The notes under the pieces were generated by a model. It ran no database searches. It saw only the letters and a list, made by a program, of their open reading frames with translations, and had not been told where the DNA came from. Of a stretch of 64,000 nucleotides of DNA, positions 11,640 to 23,957 are shown in pieces (within the stretch, counting starts at the first letter, position 1; every line of letters begins with the position of its first letter). The DNA comes from Ailurus styani (Eukaryota > Chordata > Mammalia > Carnivora > Ailuridae), in the NCBI GenBank assembly GCA_002007465.1, contig LNAC01000001.1:1182955-1246954 (forward strand), read 5' to 3'. A program made the translations under genes and the position numbers.

Positions 11640-11755
11640 CGGTGGTGTGGACGTGTGCTGGTGTGGACACGCGCTGGTGTGGACGCGCGCTGGTGTGGAC
11701 GCGCGCTGGTGTGGACGCGCGCTGGTGTGGACGCGTGCTGGTGTGGACGCGTGCC
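11640..11755 (+). repeat. 16 bp minisatellite, ~7 copies
   Basis: The unit gctggtgtggacgcgc is repeated about seven times with few substitutions, mostly C/T changes at CpG. Each junction carries alternating purine-pyrimidine CGCGC, a Z-DNA-prone pattern. Open frames through it on both strands (for example 'HTSARPHQRAST' repeats) are products of the repeat. Confidence 0.95.
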
Positions 11756-12289
11756 GCGGGAGGGCCAGCCCAGCACAGGGGGGCCAGCAGCGCCCCTCCA
11801 GTCTCATGGTGGCCACCCACGGGCCGGGGGCGGTGGCCGCGCTGGAGGGCGCAGGCACGGTTTGCACAAGGGGATCCGGTGCTGTGTGTTCTGCCTTCCC
11901 ATTCTCTGCAGGGGCCGCGGGCTGGGTGTTGGCGGGACACAAGGCCCTGAGGTCCCAGCCTCACCGTCTTCACCAGGGAGGGGGTGTAAGGACCCCACGG
12001 AGTAAGACACCCTGGGAAGGCGGCCAGGATCAGTTCAGAGGGTCCGCAGGGCTGCTCTGACCGGAACCTTCTGGAAGCCCCCCCACGGCCACCAGCACGG
12101 GCCTCCACGGTTCCGCCGCCCCTCACCTCGCGTCTGCCTCCTGCGCAGGCAGAAGGTGGGAGCGGAGGGAGGGCCAGGCCCCTCGGGAGGCTTGCCCACA
12201 TCACAGGGTGACCCCCAGATGCCCTCCCGAGGAGAGCTCCCGTGTGCGCCCCCGAAGCCCGCCATCCCGGCCCTTGTGGGGGCCGACAC
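11756..12289. other. GC-rich unique sequence, no gene seen
   Basis: CpG-rich sequence with no recognisable repeat or coding region. Confidence 0.5.
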
Positions 12290-13745
12290 ATGCTTTAGTT
12301 TTTGCCGATCTGAGGCAGTGCAAGAGCATCTCATTGTTTTAATTATTTATTTGTAAGGATTTTATTTATTTACTTGACAGAGAGAGAGAGAGCGCGCAGC
12401 AGAGGGAGAGGGAGAAGCAAACTCCCTGCTGAGCACGGAGCCCGATGCAGGACTCGATCCCGGGACCCGGGACCATGACCTGAGCTAAAGGCAGATGCTT
12501 CACTGACTGAGCCGCCCGGGCGCCCAGGGCATCTCCTTGTTTTAATTCGACTTTCCCCAGTTCTCAGGTGGCCGACCCTGTGAAGGTCCTCATCACAGCC
12601 TTCGCGCTTTTTGTCCACCGGGCTCTTTCTTTTTATGACTGATTTGTAGGAGAATCACTGTATTTCCTAGATACTGATTATTTATAGGCTGCATATTTTG
12701 CAAGCGATTTTCCTCCTCTCCTGTGCCTTCATTGTTTTTGATTTGTTTATGACGTGTCCCATTACACCCAAATCTTATATTTCTGACACGGTCATATTGA
12801 TGAGTCTTTTCCTTCATGAGTTATGCTTTTCTCCTTTCTTTCCCTGCATTTCATTAGAATATTCTTGTATATTTCTTTCTAATTTCTTTTTTGCCATTAG
12901 GCCTCATACACTGGGAGTTCACAATCGTCCTTGTTGTGAACTGGGCATCGAGGGTTTTCCCCGGGGGGAAAGTCAGACGTCTTGGGGTTAGTTACCGAAC
13001 GGGGAATGGTCCCCCTTGGATCTGCACTGTTTCCTGTTCCGTGTGGCAGGTGCCGACCGCGTGTGCACGGGGGTCTGCAGGCCTGTTCCCGAGCTTTCTC
13101 GTCTGTTCCACTGACCTAGCTGTGCGCTCTGGGAACTTTCCAGCTCATGTCGTGATGACTGCAGCTTTGTGATGGGCCTCCATGATCTCATTATGACACA
13201 CTTTCCTTTTTGAGCATTGTCTTGACTATTCTTGGACTTTTATGCTTTCAAATAAATTTTAGAATGTGTTTTGTGAGATCCACAAAAAAAATCTTTTGTA
13301 ATTGCTTTGAGTTTATACACTAATTTGGAAAACATTGGCATCTCCATGAAGTCGGGTCTTCCCATTCTTCAACACTGATGTCTCTGTCCTTAGTCATGTC
13401 CTCTCTAACGTCTGTGAGTAATGCTTTTTATTATGACTTTCTCCATAAATATCTGGAGTATCTTATGTTAGATTCAGTTTTAGAGAACTTTCAGTCTCTC
13501 TCTCTCTCTCTCTCTCTTTATCGCTGTTGTGAACAGAATTGTCTGTAAATCACGTTTCCTAATGAGTCATTGCTGATGTGCAACAATGTTTTCATCTCTG
13601 CGTGTTGAGCTTGTAGGCAGTGGCCTTGCTGAACCTTCTTATGAGTTTTAATTGTAAATTTCCTTTTATCTTTTTCGTACAAAGGTATAAAGATTTGCTA
13701 ATAATTACCTCATCTTTTATAATCTGTGTACCTAATTTTAAAAAA
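12290..13745 (-). mobile_element. Antisense L1 fragment with nested SINE
   Basis: Read on the plus strand it follows antisense L1 3' sequence: 'tttttgccgatctgagg', 'gcatctcattgttttaatt', then after the SINE 'gatttgtaggag', 'cttttccttcatgagttatg', 'gtctgttccactgacctagc' and 'tgaccgcagcttt'-like segments toward the reverse transcriptase region. All frames are broken. A minus-strand Can-SINE sits inside it. A (CT)n run at 13495-13518 lies within the L1-derived part. Confidence 0.75.
12345..12528 (-). mobile_element. Can-SINE inserted in antisense L1
   Basis: The plus strand shows the complement of a Can-SINE: an A/T tail (ttttatttatttac), a GA-rich body, 'gctgagcacggagcccgatg', 'gatcccgggacccgggacc' and the tRNA-like head gccgcccgggcgccc. 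Target-site duplications of about 19 bp (12326-12344 and 12529-12547) differ at one position. The duplicated target belongs to the surrounding L1. Confidence 0.95.
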
Positions 13746-14104
13746 TGAACGTATTGCCTTGGCAGGAACTCTGGTTCCACGTGAACTGGTATGGGAGTCA
13801 CCAGGAGCGGCTCTCATTCCCTGGCAAACCCTACTGAGCGGTCTTTGTAAATGCTTCTGGCTGGTCTTAGAGAGCAGGAGACTCTACCAGTTGATGGAGG
13901 AAGAATGAAGAGAAGGGCTCACCAGGCAAAGGAACTGGTACAGAGGACTGGGACGCAGGGTACGAGGATTCTGAAGTGTGGTAGGGGGTGTGAGGCTCAG
14001 GGCGGGGAGAGAGGAGACAGCCTCCAGAGATGAGGCCGGAGAGACAATGTTATAGGATTTTCAGTCAGGAATGCCAAGATCAATATCTGTACATCAACCT
14101 TTTA
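13746..14104. other. Unassigned sequence between L1 fragments
   Basis: Mixed-composition, purine-rich sequence. I do not recognise a repeat or gene. It may be a highly diverged L1 piece. Confidence 0.4.
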
Positions 14105-15520
14105 TGGTAAAATTTACATGAATAAAACCACCAAATTAAAGTATGCAATTTGATGGGCTTCAACACCTGTGCAGGTCACACCGCCATCGTGACAACCACG
14201 CCCCAGAGCAGTTCCGTCGCTTTCCCAAGTTCCCGTGCTCTTTACAGTCAGTTCCTGGTCCTCATGCAAGCTCAGCAAATTCTGCCTCTGTAGTCTTTTG
14301 TGTCTGGGTCCTTTCACTTAGCATCATGTTCTTGAGATTAACGTGTGTTTTTGTCTGCATCCGTAGTTGATTCCTATTTATTGTCGAGTACTGTTCTGCT
14401 TCATGGGTAGACCACAATTTCCTTAGCTCTTCACCAGTTGAGAATTTGTGTGGGTTCCAATTTTTGGCTATTACACATAAAGCTGTTACCGACATTTGCG
14501 ACCATGGGGATGGAGGGTTCATTTCCTATGGGTAAATACTAGGAATGGGATCACCAAGTCACATGGTGAGGATATATTTAACGTTGCAAAGAACTGGCAA
14601 GTTATATTTCAAAGTGGCTGTATCATTTTGCAATTTTACCGATAGTGCACCATTTTGGTGGATACACAGTAGTATCTCATTGGTTTTAGTATGCATTTCC
14701 CTCAAGACAAATAAGTTCAGTATCTTTTCTCATGCTTACTGGCCATTCATGTATGTTCATTTGCTAAGTAATCTGTTCCACTCTTTTATTAAAATAAGAC
14801 GATATTTTGTTAAAATCATTTTTTTCTTGTGCTCTTATTACTGAGTTGCAAAAGGGTTTATATATTCTGATCGCAAGTCCTTTATCAGATATAATTATGT
14901 AATACTCTCTCCCAGTTAGCTTGTTTTTTAATTTTAATAGTTTTCAAAAATAAAAGTTTTAAATTTTGATGAGCCCAATTATTCAGTTTTCTTCTTATGG
15001 CTCTACTTTCCGTGTCCTATCTAAGACATCTTTGCCAGCCCAAGCTGAAAGACTTTCTCACAGCAGTGTGACGGTTTTAGCTCTTCCTGTAGGTCTGGGA
15101 TCCATCCTAACTTATGTTTTTATATGATGGTGAGATGTATTTGTGATTTGTTTTCCCAAATTGATATCCAACTGTTCCAGGGCCATTTGGTGGATGTTCA
15201 CTTTGGTTCTTTTTTTTTCTGTGCTTCATTTGGAAAGTTCCTATTTCTAGTGTCCAAGTTCACTAAAATTTTCTCTCGGAGTGTGGAATCTGCTGTTGTT
15301 CCCATCCAGTGTATTTTTCAAATAAACGTTTTGTTTTAGATTTGTAAAACTACTGTGGAGATAGTTTGGGAGGGACTGTGTACCCCACGCCATTTCCCCT
15401 ACTGTGAGCATCTTACATTAGTAACATGCGTCCATTACAATTCATGAACCAATAGCAATGCATGATTGTTAACAGAAGTCCACGCACTGTATAGACTCTC
15501 CTGTGAAAGGCCTGCTGTAC
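14105..15520 (-). mobile_element. Second antisense L1 3' fragment
   Basis: The plus strand reads 'cacttagcatcatgttcttg', 'gttccaatttttggctatta', 'atgggtaaatactaggaatg', 'caagtcctttatcagat' and 'gatatccaactgttccag', the classic antisense order of an old L1 3' UTR and ORF2 end. Part of this consensus region is also covered by the fragment ending at 13745, so these are separate insertions. From about 15340 a further antisense L1-like 3'-UTR piece may follow. No frame is intact. Confidence 0.8.
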
Positions 15521-15689
15521 CATCTCTATGGGAGGCAGCAAGTTCTTTGAAACAAAATATTCTCACCTCTTCAAGAACAAAAGCATCATTGCCTGTTTAT
15601 TTTGTGATGTACAAGTTATAAGTATAGCCATTTTTGAAATAGTACTATCACTGAAAGAATTAATTAAAGCGAGTTCATTTTAGAAAGGG

Positions 15690-17906
15690 AAATATGTGAA
15701 GATGAAACTCTTGCTCAAAAGCGTGCTGATCAGGAACAAGCTAAGGGCATCCCCTCTCACCACTCCTTTTCGACATTGTACCAGAAGCCCTAGCTAATGC
15801 AGTATGAAGAAAAAGGGAAATAAAAGTGTACAGATTGGGAAGAAAGAAATAAAACTGTATTTCTTCATAGAGGACATGATCATTTATATGAAAAATCTGA
15901 AAACCAAAACCAAAAAAAAAAAAAACCAAAACCAAAACCCACAAGTCCTGGAACTAATAAGCAATTATAGCAAAGTTTCAGGGCACGAGATTAATATACA
16001 AAAATTAATCACTTTCCTGTGTACCATCAATGAACAAATGGAATCTGAAATTAAGAACACATTATCATTTACGTCAGCATTTTCCAAAATGAAATACTTA
16101 GATATATATTTTATAAAACATGTCAAGATCTGTATGAGAAAAACAACAAAACTCTGATGAGCGAAATCAAAGAACTAAATGAGTGGAGAGGAATCCCATG
16201 TTCATGGATAGGAAGACTAGAGATTCAACATGATCCCAATCAAGATCCCAGCAAGTTACGTTGTGGGTATCGACAACTGACGCTAACGTTTAGATGGAGA
16301 GGAGACACAGGCCCAGAACCACCACGGGTACTGACAGGGAAGCACAAGTTTGGAGGACTGGCATTACCTGACCTCAAGACTCCCTGTAAAGCGGTAATCA
16401 AGACGGTGTGGTGTTAGCGAAAAAGTAGACGGATGGGCCAATGGATCAGAAAAATAGACCCACCTAAATACAGTGGACTGACGTTTGACAAAGGAGCAAA
16501 GGCAACACAATGGAGCAAAGACGGTGTCTTCAGCAGATGGTGCTGGAACAGTTGCAAGATAATGAGTCTAGAGCCAGACCCCACACCTTCAGGGAAGTTA
16601 ACTCAAAATGCATCACAGACCTAAATGTGAAACATGAAACTGCAGAACTTCTAGGAAATAAAATAGGAGAAAGTATAGGTGACCTTGGGTTGGCAGGGAG
16701 TTTTAGATATAACACCAAAGGTATGATCTATGAAAGAAATAATCAATAAGTCGGACTTCATTAAAATGAACACTTCTGCTCTGTGAAGTACAATGTCACG
16801 AGAATGAGAAGATAAGCCACAGATCGGGTGAAAGCATATGCAAGATACCCATCTGGTAAAGGGCTATTTCCCATAATATACAAAGAACACTTAAAATTCA
16901 GCAATAAGAAAACAATAGCCTGATCTAACCGTGGCCAGAAGACTTGATTAGACATTTTGCCGAAGAAGATAAACGGATGGCGAATAAGCATATGAAAGTG
17001 TATCGACACCATATATGATTAGGGAGTTGGAACTAAAACAACAATGAGATAAGACTTCACCAGTTAGAGTGGCGAAATCCCGAGTAGAGACAACAGCAAA
17101 TGCTGGTGAAGATGTGGGGCGACAGGAACTCTCGCCCATCGCTGGTGGGGATGAGGAATGGTAGAGCCAGTTTGTAAGACAGTTTAGCAGTTTCTACAAA
17201 ATGTGATCTAGCAATCACACTCCTTGGTATTTGCCCAAATGAATTAAAAACTCACCTTCACACAAAAATCTCATGTTTATAGCAGCCTTTATTCATGATT
17301 GCCACAATTTGAAAGTGACCAAGATGTCCTTCGGTAGGTGAGTAGATAGATAGATAGATAAATTTTGGTCCATCCAGACAGTGGAGGATCATTTGTTGAA
17401 AAGAATGAGGATTGAGCCGTGAGAAGACAAGAGGCATCTTCAATTTGTATTGCTAAGTGAGAGAAGCCAATCCGAAAATGTTGCATAGATATGATTTCAC
17501 TTGTAGGATGTTCTGGAAAAGGCAAAACTATGGAGACAGTAGAAAGAGCAGTCACTTCCAGGGATTGAAGGGAGGGAGGGGTGAATACGGAGAGCAGAGG
17601 ACTTTTAGGGTCTTGAAGCCACTTTGCATCGTCCTGTAATCATGGACCCAGGTCAGCACGCTTCTGTCCCAACCCACAGAGTGTACAACGCCAAGGGTGA
17701 ACCTGGTGCCACCTACAGACTTGGGGGCCTGCATGAGTCAACGTGGGTTCATCGGTTGTAACAAAGGCCCCAATTGGTGTGGATGCAGTTAGTCGGGGAG
17801 GCTGGGCGGTGGGCGGCGGGGGGCAGGGAAATCTCTGCACCTTCTCCTCAGTGTTGCTGTGAGAACTGCTCCAAGAAATAAAGTTTATTAGTTAGTAAAA
17901 AAAATT
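15690..17906 (+). mobile_element. Sense L1, 3' half of ORF2 plus 3' UTR
   Basis: It starts within the reverse transcriptase region ('gctgatcaggaacaagct', then 'accactccttttcgacattg') and continues through the ORF2 C-terminus and an L1M-type 3' UTR ending 'aactgctccaagaaataaag' with an A-rich tail. The RT active-site box reads FIED where the family has FADD, so one catalytic aspartate is lost. Stops and frameshifts break ORF2 into pieces such as 15804-16157 and 16157-16417. A short (TAGA)n run sits at 17342-17360. The 5' end is truncated. Confidence 0.85.
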
Positions 17907-18290
17907 CCAGAAAAAAAAGCATGCTGAAATTTCAGTTTGGGTAATGTTGTATAATAACTTTACAAAGTCACACATTTTTAAGCAATTGTTCTCGAAGATC
18001 TTTTTTTGGGAGTATTTTGTCTAGCCCACTTTTCTTCCCAGTGTTAAGGTTTTCCTCCTAAATCTGCTTAGATGGATAGTGAGTTAATTGAATTGCTTTA
18101 TTTATACTGTCGTGTTCACTTGATGACTGCCCTGTTTTTTTAGAACTCCTGAAATAACTTAGACAAATTAATTAAGATGACAAGTTGAGCATGAATATTA
18201 CATTTCCTTTCTAGAATCATGATTTGGATAGACTGTAATTTGAATTTACTGCATTTTAATTCCTAAAATACTTTCTCAAACTTTGGGGAG
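17907..18290. promoter_or_regulatory. AT-rich island, candidate conserved element
   Basis: Just beyond the L1 tail lies about 380 bp of AT-rich sequence that I cannot match to L1. It contains 'aattaattaagatgac', 'gttaattgaattgc', 'gaatcatgattt' and similar homeodomain-type cores. It ends abruptly at GC-rich sequence. Confidence 0.35.
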
Positions 18291-20099
18291 GGGAAACGCC
18301 TCTTTTCAGGGATCCATTCTTGTTTGGGGCCGCTAGACGTTTGACCGTGGACGTGCCTGCCTTGAAGAGGCTCCAGAGGTGAGGGTGGACGGGGGACCTG
18401 TTGGTGGCCCCAAGGGCCAGCGCCCCTACCCTGGCAGGCCTGCTGTGCCTTCTCTTTGTGGGTCACTGAGCTCGGCCACCTCCTCCCCAGGGCAAGAATG
18501 TGATGGGACGGTCAGCCTCTGAGCCTGGACACAGATCTGAGTTTCGACCCCGGGGTTCTGGGGGTCTGAAGATCTGCAAATGGTCTGTGACTTTTCAGTA
18601 AGCACCACGGGGCTCCTTCCCCCCAAGAAGCTGAAGACCACGGACCTCCAGGGAGCTTGTCTGGGGGAGGATGTGGGAGCGGGTGGGGTGCAGAGGGTTC
18701 CCAGGTTTGGAGACAGCCTGCATCGTCCTCTGCAGGAAACACCTGCGGAGCCTGGTGTCCCGTCCCCCTTGCGTGTGGGCTTCTGCTGGGCTCTGGGTGG
18801 GTGGGGGGGCAAGTCAGGGGCTGCCCGCCCGCAGGCTCCCGTTCCTGTGTCTCCTCTTGGAGCTGTCACGTAAGTGTCATTGGACGGCGCTCATCTGATG
18901 AGGAGATGATGTGAAAACCTGCCTTGCTCTGCTTCTGTGATCTGGCCCCATGCGCACCCACAGAGCGGCCCCGGCATCCCGGGGAACTGGCCTCATACCA
19001 GGGGCCCCGGCCAGGGACGGCCACCTCGGTGGGGGGCAGCCCTCGGGGCACCTGGCTGCGGTCACCCGGGGAAAGTCGTCCGATCCAGCACACGGGCTCT
19101 GGGGCCCTCTCCCACGCAGCCCTGCTCTTCCACACATGCCCACGCGTGTCTGGCTCTCCAAGCAGAGGGAGCCGTGGGATGTGTGAGCCACGGGGTGGGA
19201 CCAGCAGTCCCGCCAGCTGGGAGTTTCTGGGACAGGCGCCCGTCTCGCTCCGTGTCCAGCCCCAGCCCCAGCCCGGCCGCTCCAGGAGGAGTGCGGGGCT
19301 CCCCAGCTCCCGATGAGATGGCAGCTCCCCGCCCCTGGCCCCTGGAAACTTCTCTTGGTTCTCCAAGTCTGTTCCATTCTTGCTGACCATTGATTGTTTT
19401 AAATTCGCAGCCAGGGTGAAGAGAGCACTGTCCTTGGAAAGTGGGTCCTCGCCAGCGGACGGCTGCAGGGCCTTCTGTGACCCACCCCCCCCCCCCGGTC
19501 CTGGACGCTGACCTGTGCGGCCGCTCTCATGCCCACTGGCTTCTGCTGGGCCCAGGCAGCAGGTGGGGGAGGAGGGCACTGAGCAGAGTGTATTCTCCGA
19601 CCCCTGCGCGGGGCCTTCTGGAGCTGGTCCCGCTCTGGGCCCCGCTCCCGGCCCCGCTCCCGGCCCCTGAGGCTCTCTCCAGAAGGTCTCCTGCTGAGCT
19701 CCGCCCAGCACCCGTGACAGCCCTGCTGAGATGAACTTGGCCTGCCCACTCCTGTGAATTTCCCCGATGTGCAGGAGGGGTTCACAGCAGGCGTGCTGGG
19801 ACAGGGCTTGGGAACCCTTGTGAGTGTGACTGGAGGCCTGGCCGGCGGGCCCTCGGCTCCTCGTCCTTGGCGGGGGGAACCCAGTGCCAGCCGTGCCCTC
19901 GTCCCGTCGCCGGGCTCACTGCTGCCCCAGGCCTTCCCCGCTCCAGTCGCACGGGTCTGGGCAGGAAGCGTCACGGCAGCTGGACACAGGGCGGACTTCC
20001 CTCCCCTGGTCCGTGAGCAGCTTAGACACGGGCTGCTTGAAACCATGTGCCACCCAGCAGGGCCTGGCTTCCGAGACAGCGCTCCTCGGTTGGTAAATG
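18291..20099. other. GC-rich unique sequence, no gene seen
   Basis: A GC-rich stretch with a poly-C run near 19483-19497 and small CCCGCTC-type duplications near 19625-19665. Open frames up to 281 codons (18866-19711, minus) overlap frames on the other strand and show no domain. Confidence 0.5.
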
Positions 20100-20520
20100 G
20101 GATGGAAAAATCTCATCAAGGAAGAAGAGGAGCACTTTCAGGTTCTAAATTAGGGAATTTATGGTAATAAATCAAGAGTGCCTCCTATAATAATCATAGA
20201 AAAACATGATAATATGATTTACTCTTAAAAGTATTTCTAATATAATACTGGAAAAATTATATTTCAGCTAATATCTGGTTAGCCTGTTGTGAGTGTATGC
20301 AAATATCTCTGGAAATATTAATATATACTGCCAGCTCTAGCTAATTAGAGAAATAGTTTTAGGAGGAATGGCCTCCTGATAATTTAATCATGATTTGGTC
20401 TTTGCAGACAATTATGGTATTTGTTATTAGTTCCCTCTGATTTTCCAAGGAATGAGAAATTGGATAAAATCTTTTACCATGTGAGCCAAAAATTAAATTT
20501 TATTTAATTGTGAAAATTGT
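20100..20520. promoter_or_regulatory. AT-rich island with octamer, candidate enhancer
   Basis: A sharply bounded AT-rich segment with no recognised repeat. It holds a perfect octamer ATGCAAAT at 20297-20304, an AGCTAATTAGAG homeodomain site, TAATTTAATCATGATT and several TATTAATAT elements. Motif density and the contrast with the background make this one of the better enhancer candidates in the window. Confidence 0.4.
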
Positions 20521-20719
20521 TCTGATCTGAATGCTTTTGAGCCCAGTTTCAGGGTCTTGGCCGTCTTGCAGACCTGCCCAGGGTGGGGTCCTGGCAGATT
20601 TGCAGACCCGCTTGTGACCTTGTGACGGCTCATGGCTGTCAGCTTGCTGTGACCGTGGAATGAACAGTTGGGAACAAGGAATCTCTGAGGAAGGGTTTCT
20701 CATGCTTAGACCTCAGGAA

Positions 20720-21010
20720 TGATCTTCTCACAAAGACTTTTTGGGAATATTTTTAAAAATATTTAAAAAAAAACCAAACAGCTTTTTTTAAAGTGAAAAC
20801 TTTTGGAATGAACCGAGTGTCTAATGGTTCTGATCAGATCGGTGGCTGCCCCCATCTGACCAACATTCATGGTGGTTTTATTCAGGCTTCAAGATGGGAT
20901 TTTCTGAGTTCTTAAAATAGGTGTAGTCATAACTTTAAGTGAAAAATGCAGAAGTCAAAATTATTTATATTGACATGACCTTGGCGTTGGAAAACAGTCT
21001 GTACAGGAAG
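20720..21010. promoter_or_regulatory. AT-rich island, candidate conserved element
   Basis: AT-rich, non-repetitive sequence with an A-run near 20767 and a TGATCAGATC-type site. It is separated from the preceding island by about 200 bp of mixed sequence. Function is inferred only. Confidence 0.3.
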
Positions 21011-22879
21011 GACCGGGGGGAGATATTTCTACGGTGAGCGCCTGTGTGGTCGGAAGCCAGCCCGGGTCGCGGGGCGTCTGTGGCTCAGGGGACCCGCCTG
21101 CTCCGGCTGCGGTGGGAACTCGGCTCGGGTTTGCAGACCACAGCGGGACCGTGTCTGCAGGGCGTGTCTAGGTCCCTGAATGACTGGCAGTGTGGGTGGG
21201 TCCGAGTGTGGGTCCATTTCCCGAGGGTGCTCTTCACCCTGGTATAAACTGGCGAGAAAGAGGAGGGGGAAGAAGCTCGTAGCTCCTAGCCAGGGCAGGG
21301 GAGCAGCACCCGCCGCCCGCAGCTCTGGGGCCCGGTCCAGATCCCCCCAGGGCCCGACCCCAGCCCCACACCACGCGGGCAGCGGGAGAGCCTGGCATGG
21401 GGCGCAGGCATGGGCGGCAGAATTACAGATGGTATTTCTCGTTTCTGTATTCCAAATCTTTCCATCGTAGGTGTGACTTCGGTAACAGAACTTCTGCTAC
21501 TTGCTGACAGCCCCCTCTAAGACCTCCTGAATCAGATCTGGGGGCTGGATTCCCAGTCACACTTCCACCTGCTCCTCGTTGGGTCCCGCTCGGGTGTGCA
21601 TCTGTGCGGTGACGAGAGGCCACGGGCCAGGGGTTACTGCTGCCCTCACGACCGCCAGCGCGGCTGCTGGCTAGGGGAGGGGCGAGCCCCAGATTCCGCG
21701 CCGCAGGTCTGCTGTCTGGAGCTCCCCACTCCTAGCACCGGCTGTCTGAGCCTGAGGTCCCCCAACGGAGCCCGGGGCACACCTGAGTTTGGGTTATCAG
21801 GCGGGTGCGCACAGGCCCCGAGGGCAACAGTGAGGGGGCAGGGAAGACAAGACAGAGGGGAGTACAGACCCCGTCAGGCTGGAGTCTGGGGGTCTTCTGA
21901 TGCGCAGTCTGCTTGGGGGTCCTGGGGGAAGCGTTTACTGTCGGTTTCTGTGCTGCCCTGGCCGAGGGGGCCCTGTGGTTGGATACGGAGCAGCCGGCTC
22001 CTGGTGATCGGCAGCCAGGTGGGAGGGGACAGGTGAACAGCGGCTGAGCCCGGGTGGGTGGTGGCATGTGGCCCCCATGCATCGCGCGTCAGAGCCGGGA
22101 GGGGTGTGAGGGGAGCAGAAAGGCGTCCCCTGCACCCCTGCACAGGTGAGGCCTGGCAGCACAGCACCGGGCACACTGCAAGCTACTCTGCACCCGCCAA
22201 GGGCCGGGCACGGGGGGAGGGGAGCCTGCGGGAGGGGACGGTGGGGGCTTCGCTGCAGGGGAGAACCTGCCTTTTTCGCTCCACCAGAGGCCTTGCCGAC
22301 AGGCGCAGGGGGGCCGCTGAGCTTAGAATAATGGCCCTCCCCATCCTCTGGCCCCAGACAAGGCTACCGAAGCCTCCTTCCCCAGCTTCTGTGCACAACT
22401 CGACCTCTCCCCATGTCCACCTCCCCGACCAGATAGAAACAACGGCTTCGGTCCTCTGCTCCCGTAGCGCCTCTTTGCATAAACACTCTTCCTGTTAGAT
22501 TACGGTTATCACATATCCGTCTGTTTTCCTTGCCAGGCGGTGGGTTTCTTGTGGGCGGAAACTGGATCTTCATTCTCTGAGCATCCCGCATCGGCCCAAT
22601 GACCACTCCAGCCATGGGATAAGTAACTATCGCACAAAACTAAACTGTCGTATTCCATCACGAAATAGAAGTACGTGTTTTTATATGAATAACTATGCCG
22701 GTTATGTAAATAAGGCCGTGTGTAGGTGTCCTGTCCCTCCACGTCCCTTCTGTCTACCCCCCACCCGCCCGTGTTGTCCATCCACCTGTCTCTGCAGCAG
22801 GCACGCCTTGACCCGTTACACAACAGAACAGAGCAACGACGTGCCGGTGTGACTTCTCCAAGAGCCCCAGAGGCTCCCA
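21011..22879. other. GC-rich unique sequence, no gene seen
   Basis: Mostly GC-rich with a short AT-richer patch near 22620-22720. No repeat or coding region is supported. Confidence 0.45.
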
Positions 22880-23180
22880 GTCCTGCTTGCACGGAGATCA
22901 GGCCTTTTGATTTGCAATCATCTGATGAGAGCAATTCCTACATTCCTTTAAAATGGCATTTTTCATTCTGTGTTATGCTACTTCCAAGCGGCACCTGAAA
23001 TGTTTTGCAGGCGCCTGTTTGTACGTCTCCCCGGGGAGAGCGTGCCAAGATCCATCAGATTTGCGAAACCATCCACGACCCAAATGAAGTGGAGACCCTT
23101 GGGGCTTGTTTTAGATAATACCTGTCCCCCGAGGGGCCGACGTTGAGTAAATTCGCATATTTTACTATGTTCCCCTGAAG
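22880..23180. promoter_or_regulatory. AT-rich island, candidate conserved element
   Basis: It includes 'ttgatttgcaatcatctgat' and 'attcctttaaaatggc', with balanced composition between GC-rich flanks. No repeat was recognised. Confidence 0.3.
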
Positions 23181-23957
23181 GAATGAGGGCCCTGGAGCGC
23201 AGGGAACTGTACTTTCCGGGGCACGCGCCCCCTGGCGGCAGCACATTCAATCGCAGACTCCGACTCGGGAACAGGGGCACATCTGGGAGAAAGGCCGGCC
23301 TGTGCCCTCCCGCTGGGCACCGGCTCCAGAAGGGCCACTTCAGCGGGGGCGTGGGGGGGGACGGACAGCCCGGAGCCACGGGGCCTGGCCGGGAAGGTCG
23401 GCGGGGGAGGCGCCACGCCATCCTGTGTGGCCCGGTCCCCAGGCCGCTGTCTGCGGCGACTGTCCCCCCCCGGCCGGCTGGCCAGCGCCCTCGCTCAGGG
23501 GCCACGGCAGTCGATGTGCTCACGTCTGAAGACACACCTGCAGCGCCCGCCTTGCCCCTCGCCGTGGGCAGTGCCGCGGGGTCGGCCCGGACACCTGTTT
23601 CTGCACAGCTCCCCCCTTGCCAGGACTCGTTCTAACATCGCTGCCCCGGGACCTGTGCGGCAGCCGGGGAACAAGGGCACCAGGCCCCCCAGAGCCGGGT
23701 GGTGGTCCCGTGACCTTGGCCGGGGTCCCCTGCCTCTGGTCTTTGTGTGTCCCTCACGGGCTCTGCCTGTCTGGCGCGACCACACGGACACAGAGGACGC
23801 AGCGCCCGGATCGGAGCGTGTTCTCGGTGTCCTTGCAGAGGGACACGCAGGGGGAGGGCAGTGCACGGACCCCCCCCTCCCTGACTCATGCGGCGGGAGC
23901 CGGAGCCATGGGGCTGAGGGCTGAGGAGGAGGCCCGGCCGGTGCCCACATGGGGTGG
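23181..23957. other. CpG-rich unique sequence, no gene seen
   Basis: Very GC-rich with many CpGs, leading into a minisatellite. Open frames here continue into the gap and are not credible. Confidence 0.5.
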
